Positions 46,394 to 53,631 of a stretch of DNA of 64,000 nt are shown piece after piece (position 1 is the stretch's first letter; every line of letters begins with the position of its first letter). Below the pieces are notes generated by a model, which saw only the letters and a program-made list of their open reading frames with translations, ran no database searches and was not told where the DNA came from. This stretch comes from Paracoccaceae bacterium. Lineage in GTDB: Bacteria > Pseudomonadota > Alphaproteobacteria > Rhodobacterales > Rhodobacteraceae. The translations under genes were made by a program, and so were the position numbers. The stretch is from the NCBI GenBank assembly GCA_006226775.1, contig SBGD01000060.1, forward strand, positions 1 through 64,000, in the 5' to 3' direction.

Positions 46394-47239
46394 TTACTGG
46401 CGGACGGCCGGGGTCTCGACCGACAGGCCATTGCCGCGCGTGGCGACATAAAGCTCCAGCGCGCGGAACTCGTCGGAGCCTTCGGCGAAGGTCTCGGCGC
46501 GGGTGTCGCGGATGCAGCCGCGGAAGCGGTTGTGCTTGGAGATCAGCTTGGCCTGCTTCAGCCGGTAGGTCGGAAAGCCGTTGGTCTGGCCCTGGGACAG
46601 GTGGTCGGCGCGGATGTAATTGCCGTTGTTGTCCTCGTGGCAATTGGCGCAGCTCAGCTCGAGCTGGCCGTAGCGGGTGTAGTACATCTCCTTGCCCTGC
46701 TCCCAATAGGGGGCGGCGGCACCGTCGAACTTGACATCCACCGGCATCCCGCGCGACTGCAAGCCGATCAGCGCGACCATGGCCTGCATGTCGTCACCCG
46801 ACCATTTCCACGGCTCGGCTTCCATCCGCTCGGTCCGGCAGGTGTTGATCAGGTCTTCCATCACCACCAGCGTGCCGGTCCCGTCGACCTTGGGCATGGT
46901 CGCGGTCAGCCCGGCAAAGCTTTCGGGGTCGTTGTGGCAATCGGCGCAGCTCTTGCCGGCGGCGCCCTCGGCCACGTCGAAGGCATCGATCGCCTGGTCG
47001 ACGAAGATCATCGACGGGTTCTCGAAATCGTCGAGCTCAAGCGACTGCGTCTCGTCGGTGCGGTAGTGCCAGCCCGAGATCACCTGATCGCCCAGCGCAC
47101 CGTCGAGATGCGCCGGCGCGGCGGTCTTGGTGATCATTTCGATCTCTTCGTTGATGACCAGCGTGTCATCATCCGGTCCACCGGCAAGGACCGGTGCTGC
47201 CGAGATCAGCAGAACGGCCGTCAGTGCCTTCAGTTTCAT
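46394..47239 (-). CDS. soxA: SoxA, diheme subunit of the SoxXA cytochrome
   Basis: SoxXA starts the cycle by linking thiosulfate to SoxY. The 281-residue SoxA has a signal peptide (cleavage near VLAGG), heme motif CADCH (98-102) and CANCH (197-201), and the active-site cysteine Cys242 (FRGCIRD) that ligates heme and carries persulfide. Cys134 lies between the domains. Two heme sites match the Paracoccus/Rhodovulum type. A terminator follows. Confidence 0.96.
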   Translation of the reverse strand: MKLKALTAVLLISAAPVLAGGPDDDTLVINEEIEMITKTAAPAHLDGALGDQVISGWHYRTDETQSLELDDFENPSMIFVDQAIDAFDVAEGAAGKSCADCHNDPESFAGLTATMPKVDGTGTLVVMEDLINTCRTERMEAEPWKWSGDDMQAMVALIGLQSRGMPVDVKFDGAAAPYWEQGKEMYYTRYGQLELSCANCHEDNNGNYIRADHLSQGQTNGFPTYRLKQAKLISKHNRFRGCIRDTRAETFAEGSDEFRALELYVATRGNGLSVETPAVRQ

Positions 47240-47329
47240 GTGTTCCCTCCCAATGCTGTCCTGCCCCTTGTGCCGGGGTCAGATGGCGTGCCCGCCCGCG
47301 GTTGATCCGCGGGCAGGCCGGGGCCCTTG

Positions 47330-47656
47330 TCAGACCGAAATTGCCTTGGCTTCCTCGTAGACCGAGCCATCGTCGTCGTACCAGGTGAACTTGAATTCAC
47401 CGGCCTCGGGCACCTTGGCCTGGAACTCGAAATACGGGTTGGTCGAGATCGCCGGTTCCATCTTGACATCGATCACGTTCTCGCCGTTGAAATCGCAGGT
47501 GAAGCGATTGATGATCGAGCGCGGGATGACGTTGCCGTCCCCGTCCTTGCGCTGCCCCGATTCCATCTGGTGGCTGATCAGGGTCTTGATCGTGATGACC
47601 TCACCGGCGCTGGCCGATTTCGGCACCTTGACGCGGGGTTTCACACCTTTTGCCAT
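47330..47656 (-). CDS. soxZ: SoxZ, partner of the sulfur carrier SoxY
   Basis: SoxZ binds SoxY in the periplasm. The 108-residue protein lacks a signal peptide, so it is exported together with SoxY. KGVKPRVKVPKSASAGEVITIKTLISH near the start and GEFKFTWYDDDGSVYEEAKAI near the end are typical. ATG 47656 follows AGGAGTAAAGAAC. It lies 81 bases after soxY and 90 before soxA. Confidence 0.96.
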   Translation of the reverse strand: MAKGVKPRVKVPKSASAGEVITIKTLISHQMESGQRKDGDGNVIPRSIINRFTCDFNGENVIDVKMEPAISTNPYFEFQAKVPEAGEFKFTWYDDDGSVYEEAKAISV

Positions 47657-47737
47657 GTTCTTTACTCCTTGGGTCTGTCGCAATCCCGAACCGCAAAACC
47701 GGGTTCCACTTTTGCTGGGATCGCTCCCTTTGTCTGG

Positions 47738-48157
47738 TTAGCCGCCGCAGCCGCCGATGGTGACCTTCACGGTCTTCGAGGCGCGCACGAAGCTGCCGTC
47801 GGCCATCTGGGCCACGGCCACCACGTCCTGCGTGCCGGCAAGCCGGATGCGGGTCGAGGCCATCTGCGCCCCGGCCAGCGGGCCGAACCTGAAGGTCGCG
47901 ACCGGCGGGGTCGGGTTGCCCGCGGCATAGACCGCGATGGCCACCGCACCGGGGGCCGAGACCTCGATCGGCACGGTATTGCCGTTCTCGGCGATCTCGG
48001 GCGCGGTCAGCTCGAGCCCGCCCTCGCCAAGGTCGGCGCCGCCGGTGAATTCGTTGATCAGATCGTCCACCGACGCGCTTGCGCGGAACGGCAGGACGGT
48101 GAGAAGCGCGGCACCGGCTGCAAGCGCCAGCGTTTCGCGTCGTGTGAAATCCATCAT
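47738..48157 (-). CDS. soxY: SoxY sulfur carrier protein
   Basis: SoxY carries the sulfur intermediates on the cysteine of its flexible C-terminal GGCGG tail (Cys137 of 139). A twin-arginine signal (FTRRETLALAAGAALL) exports SoxYZ folded. ATG 48157 and ATG 48154 are adjacent; AAGGAG is 4 or 7 bases upstream, so either may be used. Confidence 0.96.
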   Translation of the reverse strand: MMDFTRRETLALAAGAALLTVLPFRASASVDDLINEFTGGADLGEGGLELTAPEIAENGNTVPIEVSAPGAVAIAVYAAGNPTPPVATFRFGPLAGAQMASTRIRLAGTQDVVAVAQMADGSFVRASKTVKVTIGGCGG

Positions 48158-48185
48158 CTCTCTCCTTGGTCTCGTTCGGCCGCCA

Positions 48186-48665
48186 TCACTCGTCCTTGAG
48201 CGTCATCAGGAAGGCGACCACATCTTCGATCTCCTGTGCCGTGAGCAGCGGCGGCAGCGGTTCGGTCGCGGCCTTGCCGGTGAAGGCATTGCCGGGGCGA
48301 ATGTATCCGCTGGTCTTGTAGAAGGCCGGCATCACCGTGCCGTCATAGGTCTTCTTGGCATTGGCGACGATGCCGCGCAGCTCGGCCTCGTTCCAGCGCG
48401 ATGCGACGCCGTCGAGGATCGGGCCGACCTCGCCGTGGAACGGCGCGTTCTTGAGCGCGGTCACCTCGTGGCAGGCGATGCAATTGCCCGCGCCGCGGCT
48501 GGTCATGATCTTGGCGCCATTGGCCGCGTCGCCCGGCGTGCCGGACAGCGAGTCCGCCACCGCACCGTAGTCGTCGTATTGCACGTCGCCGGGATTCGCG
48601 ATTTCCGCGATCGCACCGCCGGCGGCCAGAACGGCACAAGCCATTGCAATGGTCGTAAGCCTCAT
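48186..48665 (-). CDS. soxX: SoxX, monoheme subunit of SoxXA
   Basis: SoxX transfers electrons from SoxA to a terminal cytochrome. After the signal peptide (cleavage near AIAEI) the heme motif CIACH lies at 62-66, and Met112 (GTVMPAFY) is the probable axial ligand. The product is 159 aa and heads soxXYZA. GGAGGG lies just before the start. Confidence 0.95.
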   Translation of the reverse strand: MRLTTIAMACAVLAAGGAIAEIANPGDVQYDDYGAVADSLSGTPGDAANGAKIMTSRGAGNCIACHEVTALKNAPFHGEVGPILDGVASRWNEAELRGIVANAKKTYDGTVMPAFYKTSGYIRPGNAFTGKAATEPLPPLLTAQEIEDVVAFLMTLKDE

Positions 48666-48750
48666 ATTCCCTCCCTATCAGCTGCCTTTATGTTGGCTCA
48701 GGTAGCTGCTGTATACCGTAGGCCACGATGTACCTTTGACGCAACATCAA

Positions 48751-48766
48751 ATTCATGATTGTGAAT
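48751..48766. promoter_or_regulatory. ATTC-N8-GAAT operator upstream of soxX
   Basis: ATTC-ATGATTGT-GAAT fits the ATTC-N8-GAAT consensus described for SqrR/BigR-type persulfide-sensing ArsR repressors. It is 86 bases before the soxX start and close to the soxW end. The neighbouring SoxR is the likely binder. Confidence 0.55.
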
Positions 48767-48778
48767 TAGTCATCGCGA

Positions 48779-49357
48779 TCAGTCGGTCTTGCCGTCATCA
48801 CGCTCCTTGATCCGGCGCGCGTGGTAACGTTGAAAATCCTCACCGTTATCAAGCAGGTACCTCTTTTCCAACACCCATGTAAACAGGTCGAGGGTGGTTC
48901 CAAAACTGAATGCGCCGGGCATTGCGGCGACCGCTGCCTGGGAAGCCGTCTTTCCCTCTTCCACCTCTTCCGGCATGAACATGATCGTGGGCGTGAAGAG
49001 AATCCCCCACTTCCGCGCCATGTCCCTTTGACTGAGCACTTCGCCGTCGAAATCCGTGGCTTCCGCGGCGCCGTGCAGATCGAGTTGCACGACAAAGAAG
49101 TTCTCTTCGATCAGCGCTTCAAGCTCCGGTTGCGGAAAGACCTCCTTGTGCATCTTGGCGCAATAGATGCAGCCGCGCTGTTCGAAGAACAGCACCAGCC
49201 GCTTGCCCTCGGCATTGGCCTCTTCCAGGTCCTCGCGCAGGTCCTTGAAGGTGTCGCGCATCCAGGCCGCCTTGTGCAGCCCGTCGTCGCCCAGTTCGGC
49301 GGCGGCAAGCGGCAGCGCGATCAGAGCCGCGAAGATGGTGGCAAGCAGACGTGTCAT
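48779..49357 (-). CDS. soxW: SoxW thioredoxin
   Basis: SoxW is a periplasmic thioredoxin reduced by SoxV that keeps SoxYZ reduced. The 192-residue protein has a signal peptide (cleavage near LAAAEL) and the redox motif CIYC (63-66). Helix KLFxPTIMFM (residues about 118-126) carries the cis-proline segment TPTIMF. It starts 20 bases after soxV. Confidence 0.94.
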   Translation of the reverse strand: MTRLLATIFAALIALPLAAAELGDDGLHKAAWMRDTFKDLREDLEEANAEGKRLVLFFEQRGCIYCAKMHKEVFPQPELEALIEENFFVVQLDLHGAAEATDFDGEVLSQRDMARKWGILFTPTIMFMPEEVEEGKTASQAAVAAMPGAFSFGTTLDLFTWVLEKRYLLDNGEDFQRYHARRIKERDDGKTD

Positions 49358-49377
49358 GGTATCCTCCCTTGGCTGGG

Positions 49378-50118
49378 TCAGCCGATTTGCATGAAGACCG
49401 GAAAGGTCTCCAACATCCATTGAGCGATATAGCTTATCGAATTGGTGGCGATCAGCACACCGAAGACGATGAGCAGCGTGCCCATCGCCTTTTCGATCTT
49501 GGGCAGGTGGCGGCGAAAGCGCACCATCCAGCGCATGAACGGGCCGATGAACATCGCCGCCACGATGAAGGGCAGCGTCATGCCAAGGCCGTAGACAAAG
49601 AGCAGCAGCGCGCCGGTCGACGCGGTCTCCTGCCCCGCGGCGGTGAACAGGATCGCCGCCAGCACCGGGCCGACGCAGGGCGTCCAGCCGAAGGCAAAGG
49701 CCAGGCCGATGACGAAGGCCCCGACCAGCGTCATGTTCGAGGTCTCGCCGGTATCGGCGCGGAACTGGCGATAGAGAAAGCCGATGCGGATCACCCCGAG
49801 GAAATGCAGCCCCATGGCGATGATGATCGCCGCCGCCACCCAGCGCAGCACGTCGAAATAATCGCGCACCATCTGGCCAAAGGCGGTGGCGGTGGCGCCC
49901 AGCCCCATGAAGACGGTGATCACCCCCAGCGAAAACGCCGTCGCCGCCAGCACCGCGCGCAGCCGAACGGCGGGCGAGATCTCGGCCGTGGCGCTGACCT
50001 GGTTCATGCTGACCCCGGCAAGGTAGCTGAGGTAGAAGGGCACGATCGGAAGGATGCAGGGCGACAGGAAGGACAAAAGACCTGCCAGGAGCGCACCTGC
50101 AAAGGATATGTCGAACAT
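49378..50118 (-). CDS. soxV: SoxV, CcdA-family thiol transport protein
   Basis: SoxV moves reducing power from cytoplasmic thioredoxin across the inner membrane to SoxW. The 246-residue protein has six hydrophobic helices. The paired cysteines are in LSFLSPCILPIVPFYL and FGWTPCVGPVL, matching CcdA. It is the first gene of the minus-strand run soxVWXYZA, divergent from soxSRT. Confidence 0.95.
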   Translation of the reverse strand: MFDISFAGALLAGLLSFLSPCILPIVPFYLSYLAGVSMNQVSATAEISPAVRLRAVLAATAFSLGVITVFMGLGATATAFGQMVRDYFDVLRWVAAAIIIAMGLHFLGVIRIGFLYRQFRADTGETSNMTLVGAFVIGLAFAFGWTPCVGPVLAAILFTAAGQETASTGALLLFVYGLGMTLPFIVAAMFIGPFMRWMVRFRRHLPKIEKAMGTLLIVFGVLIATNSISYIAQWMLETFPVFMQIG

Positions 50119-50141
50119 GAGTCCATCACCCGGGTTGAAAA

Positions 50142-50157
50142 ATTCACATATTCAAAT
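50142..50157. promoter_or_regulatory. Operator-like site in the soxV-soxS divergent interval
   Basis: ATTC-ACATATTC-AAAT (50142-50157) is one base from ATTC-N8-GAAT and contains the TTCACATA half-site of the soxB operator. It lies in the 65-base gap between divergent starts, so it could control both. Confidence 0.5.
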
Positions 50158-50183
50158 TACGTTGTATATCAGGTTCGGAGCAA

Positions 50184-50567
50184 ATGAAACAGATACGCCT
50201 TGCCAGATTTGTTATCGCTACCGTGGCCGCGCTCATGCTGGCCGCGCCGATGGCGCGTTCCGAGATGACACTTGTCATGGTCGAGGAGCAAGGCTGCATG
50301 TGGTGCGCCCGCTGGAATGCCGAGATCGCGCCGATCTATCCCAGGACGCCCGAAGGCCGGGCCGCGCCGCTTTTGCGCATGGATATCAAGGCGCGTCCCC
50401 CCGAGGGCCTGGAATTTGCAGCCGGGCTGCACTTCACGCCCACCTTCGTGCTGATGGTGGACGGCCAGGAGCACGGTCGGATAGAAGGATACCCTGGCGA
50501 GGATTTCTTCTGGGGTTTGCTGGGCAAGATGATCGACGGCGCCAGGGGTGCCGGGGCGGAGGGATGA
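50184..50567 (+). CDS. soxS: SoxS thioredoxin-like periplasmic protein
   Basis: SoxS reactivates oxidized or blocked SoxYZ in Paracoccus. The 127-residue protein has a signal peptide (cleavage near MARSE) and the redox motif CMWC (38-41), followed by the cis-proline segment FTPTFVLM. It overlaps soxR by ATGA. The name follows the Paracoccus cluster and is unrelated to the E. coli SoxS regulator. Confidence 0.92.
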   Translation: MKQIRLARFVIATVAALMLAAPMARSEMTLVMVEEQGCMWCARWNAEIAPIYPRTPEGRAAPLLRMDIKARPPEGLEFAAGLHFTPTFVLMVDGQEHGRIEGYPGEDFFWGLLGKMIDGARGAGAEG

Positions 50568-50953
50568 TGGACGCAACAGCACCCGGAACGAACAGGGACG
50601 CACCGATGGGCCTGCCGGTCTTTGACGAAAACACCTGCGACGCGGATCTCGAACGCATGATGGAGAACGCCACCAACGCGGCGAACTTCCTCAAGGCGCT
50701 GGGCCACGAGGGAAGGCTGATGATCCTGTGCCACCTGGCCACCGGCGAGAAATCGGTCACCGAACTGGAAGACCTTCTGTCGGCGCGCCAGGCGGCGGTG
50801 TCGCAGCAATTGTCGCGCCTGCGGCTCGAGGGGCTGGTGACGCCGCGCCGCGACGGCAAGGCGATCTATTATTCGCTGGCCGACGACCGGCCGCGCCAGA
50901 TCATGGAGATCGTCTACGAGTTGTTCTGCCGACCGGACAAGGCCGACAGCTAG
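50564..50953 (+). CDS. soxR: SoxR, ArsR-family sulfur-responsive repressor
   Basis: SoxR represses sox genes until reactive sulfur species appear. It is an ArsR winged-helix protein of 129 residues with recognition helix SARQAAVSQQLSRLRLEGLV. Cys56 (LMILCHL) and Cys122 (ELFCRP) match the pair that forms a tetrasulfide link in SqrR. ATG 50564 overlaps the soxS stop; ATG 50567 and 50606 are alternatives, the former better spaced from GGAGGG. Confidence 0.94.
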   Translation: MMDATAPGTNRDAPMGLPVFDENTCDADLERMMENATNAANFLKALGHEGRLMILCHLATGEKSVTELEDLLSARQAAVSQQLSRLRLEGLVTPRRDGKAIYYSLADDRPRQIMEIVYELFCRPDKADS

Positions 50954-50985
50954 GCCGGCGCGCGGCGCGGGCCAGGGGAGGGGCG

Positions 50986-52041
50986 ATGCTGGAGTTTTTG
51001 GGCGAGCCGCTGGCGGTGGCGCTTTTCGGGCTGGCAAGCGGGCTGATGCTGGGGCTGGCGGCGCGGCTGGGCCGGTTCTGCACCCTCGGCGCGATCGAGG
51101 ATTTCCTCTATTCCAGCAGCGATCTGCGCCTGCGCATGTGGGGCGTGGCGATCGGTGTGGCGATCATCGGCACATTCGCGCTGATCGGGCTGGGCGGGCT
51201 GAACCCCGGCGATCCGGCTTACCTGGCGCAGGCGTGGAACCCGCTGGCCTCGATCCTCGGCGGGCTGGTCTTCGGCTATGGCATGGCGATCAGCGGCAAT
51301 TGCGGCTTCGGCGCGCTGGCCCGGCTGGGCGGCGGCGACCTGCGCTCCTTCGTGATCGTGCTGGTCACCGGCATCTCGGCCTATGTGGCGCTGTCGGGTC
51401 CGCTCTCGGGGCTGCGAATCCGGCTGTTTCCGCCGGAGCAGAGCGGCGAGGCCCTGCCCGGCATCGCCCATGCGCTGGCCGGGCTCAGCGGGCTGGGCGT
51501 GGTGCCGATCGGCATTGCCATCGGGGCGCTTCTCGTGGCGCTGGTGATCTGGCCCCCCCATGTGCGCCGCGCGCCAGGCACGCTGGTCTGGGGCGCGGTG
51601 GCGGGGCTGGCCATCACCGCCGGCTGGGCCGGCACCGCCTGGGTCGCGCGCGAAGGCTGGGAGGCGACGCCGGTGGTCTCGCATACCTTTTCCGCGCCGC
51701 TGGGCGACACCATCCTCTATGCCATGCTGTCCTCGGGGCTGGGCCCCAGCTTCGGCATGGGATCGGTCGCGGGCGTGCTGGCGGGGGCCTTCATCGGATC
51801 GATGTTCAAGGGGCATTTCCGCTGGGAAGCCTGTGACGACCCGCGCGAATTGCGCCGCCAGATCGGCGGCGGCGTGCTGATGGGCCTCGGCGCGGTGCTG
51901 GCCTCGGGGTGCAGCGTCGGACAGGGATTGTCGGCGATGTCGCTGCTGGCCTGGAGCGCGCCGGTGACACTGGCCTGCATCTTTGCCGGCTGCTACATCG
52001 GCTTGCGGCAACTGGTGATCGGCTTCGCGCCGGCGGAATAG
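50986..52041 (+). CDS. soxT: SoxT-type YeeE/YedE sulfur transporter
   Basis: A 351-residue inner-membrane protein with about nine helices. Conserved cysteines are in LGRFCTLGA, ISGNCGFGA and SGCSVGQG, the sites used in thiosulfate uptake by TsuA. It lies 32 bases after soxR, as SoxT does in sox clusters of related chemolithotrophs, where it is linked to sulfur import and signalling. It follows AGGGGAGGGGCG. The exact substrate is inferred. Confidence 0.9.
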   Translation: MLEFLGEPLAVALFGLASGLMLGLAARLGRFCTLGAIEDFLYSSSDLRLRMWGVAIGVAIIGTFALIGLGGLNPGDPAYLAQAWNPLASILGGLVFGYGMAISGNCGFGALARLGGGDLRSFVIVLVTGISAYVALSGPLSGLRIRLFPPEQSGEALPGIAHALAGLSGLGVVPIGIAIGALLVALVIWPPHVRRAPGTLVWGAVAGLAITAGWAGTAWVAREGWEATPVVSHTFSAPLGDTILYAMLSSGLGPSFGMGSVAGVLAGAFIGSMFKGHFRWEACDDPRELRRQIGGGVLMGLGAVLASGCSVGQGLSAMSLLAWSAPVTLACIFAGCYIGLRQLVIGFAPAE

Positions 52042-52067
52042 CCCGGCCCGACGGATCGGGCGGGGCG

Positions 52068-52109
52068 AAATTCCGTCGACGGAATTTGCAAAATTCCTTG
52101 CGGAATTTT
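52068..52109. repeat. Paired palindromes between soxT and hemY
   Basis: The first is the perfect palindrome AAATTCCGTCGACGGAATTT (52068-52087). The second has arms AAAATTCC (52090-52097) and GGAATTTT (52102-52109). The inner arms GGAATTT and AAATTCC can pair instead. It lies between convergent genes and probably ends both transcripts. Confidence 0.8.
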
Positions 52110-52115
52110 CCCCCG

Positions 52116-53621
52116 TCAGGCCTGGGCGCGCGCCTTGTCGCCGACCGGATCCTCGGCCGCCTTCGCATCGACCACCTCGGCGCCGTCGATATAGCCGTCG
52201 CTCTCATCCGCTTCGGCCATGCCTTGGGCAGAGTGATCCTCCATCGCGCCGACGATCAGCGGCAGCATGGCGTTCTCGGCCTGCGGCATCCCGGCATCGG
52301 CGGGCGGCGTCTTCCAGCTCAGCGTGTCGAGCGCGCCGCAATTGCCGCAGGTCGCGGTCCATTCGCCCTGGATGTTCGAGCAGTTCTCGCAGACCCAATG
52401 CGGCCCGCGCGGCGCGTTCAGCGCCCGTGCCAGCCAGCCCTTGACCACCGCGTCCGAGGCGCCCTCGCCGCGTTCGATGGCGGCCATGATGGTCAGCGTG
52501 CGGATATCGGGATCGACCTCGGCCAGATCGCCCAGCGCCCGGCGGGCGGCGGGGAAATCCTCGTCGGCGATGTGCAGTTCGGCCTTCAGCAGCCGGGTCT
52601 CGCGATGGTCCGGCGCCAGCTTGAACAATTGCTGGAACCGCTTGATCCGCGCGGTCGGGGTCTCTTCCGGCTCGATCGCGGCAAAGGTGGCGGCGAGGTC
52701 GGGATGCGGCTGCGCCTCCCAGGCCTTGCGGATCACCCGCACCGCGTAGCGCGGCTTGCCCTGTTCGATATAGCTGCGCGCGGCCATGACCGCGGCGGGA
52801 ATCAGCTCGGGCGACAGGCGGTTGGCCTCGATCGCCGCCTCGCGCTGTTCGATGGTCTTGCCCTCGAGGGCGACATTGCGCGCCTCGCTGAGCGCCAGCA
52901 CCGCGTCGCGGCGCTTGTGGACGTCGCGCGGCAGGTAGCCGTGCTTCAGCTTGGCCTGCAGGGTCTTGCGCGCGCCTTTCCAGTCGCCGTGATCGGCCTG
53001 CAGCTTGAGCAGGATGTCCTGCACCTCCTCGTGGCGCGGCTTGATCGCAAAGGCGCGTTCGGCCAGTTTCAGCGCGGTGTCGGTGTCGCCATCGGCCAGC
53101 CGCTGCTTCAGCACGCCGCGCACGCCGACGAAACGCGTGCTTTCGTTGGCCACCAGCTTCTTGTAGGTCGCTTCCGCCTTGGCCCGGTCGCCCGCCATTT
53201 CCGCCGCCTGGGCGGTCAGAAGGTTGGTCAGCTCGGGTTTCTGCAGGTAGCGTTCGGCCCGCGCCGCCTTGGACATCGCCAGCTTGCCCTCGCCCGAGGC
53301 CAGCGCCATCATGCCCTCGCTCAGCGCCTGGACGCCCTTGCGTTCGCGGTTGCGCTCGCGATAGCGCGAGATCGCGGTCTCGTCACCGTTCACGAAGCGG
53401 ATCAGCGCCACCAGGAACGACACCACCTTGAGCAGGATCCACAGCGCCACCAGAAGCGCGATCAGCGCCAGCACCGCCTGCAGCGCCGAAAAGGTGAATT
53501 CCTGGCCATTGAACGTCACCCGCAGGCCCGCGCCGTCATATTCCAGAAGCCAGCCCGCGCCCCAGGCCAGCGCCGCCACCACGACGACAAAGACGAGAAT
53601 TTTCACAAGTGTCCAAAGCAT
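52116..53621 (-). CDS. hemY: HemY N-terminal domain/TPR protein
   Basis: The 501-residue HemY protein has two N-terminal membrane helices (about 3-25 and 45-70), then TPR-like repeats (about 95-370), and a C-terminal zinc ribbon (CENC and CGNCG, about 415-435). It is linked to heme synthesis by position but is not the protoporphyrinogen oxidase also called HemY. It starts 10 bases after mic60 and closes the hemD-mic60-hemY group. Confidence 0.92.
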   Translation of the reverse strand: MLWTLVKILVFVVVVAALAWGAGWLLEYDGAGLRVTFNGQEFTFSALQAVLALIALLVALWILLKVVSFLVALIRFVNGDETAISRYRERNRERKGVQALSEGMMALASGEGKLAMSKAARAERYLQKPELTNLLTAQAAEMAGDRAKAEATYKKLVANESTRFVGVRGVLKQRLADGDTDTALKLAERAFAIKPRHEEVQDILLKLQADHGDWKGARKTLQAKLKHGYLPRDVHKRRDAVLALSEARNVALEGKTIEQREAAIEANRLSPELIPAAVMAARSYIEQGKPRYAVRVIRKAWEAQPHPDLAATFAAIEPEETPTARIKRFQQLFKLAPDHRETRLLKAELHIADEDFPAARRALGDLAEVDPDIRTLTIMAAIERGEGASDAVVKGWLARALNAPRGPHWVCENCSNIQGEWTATCGNCGALDTLSWKTPPADAGMPQAENAMLPLIVGAMEDHSAQGMAEADESDGYIDGAEVVDAKAAEDPVGDKARAQA

Positions 53622-53631
53622 GTTGTCGTCC

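Noticed and set aside
38865-52041. The sox region as a recently acquired island
   Set aside because: No tRNA, integrase, transposase or direct-repeat boundary is visible, and base composition by eye matches the neighbours. A real test would need codon-usage and tree comparison.
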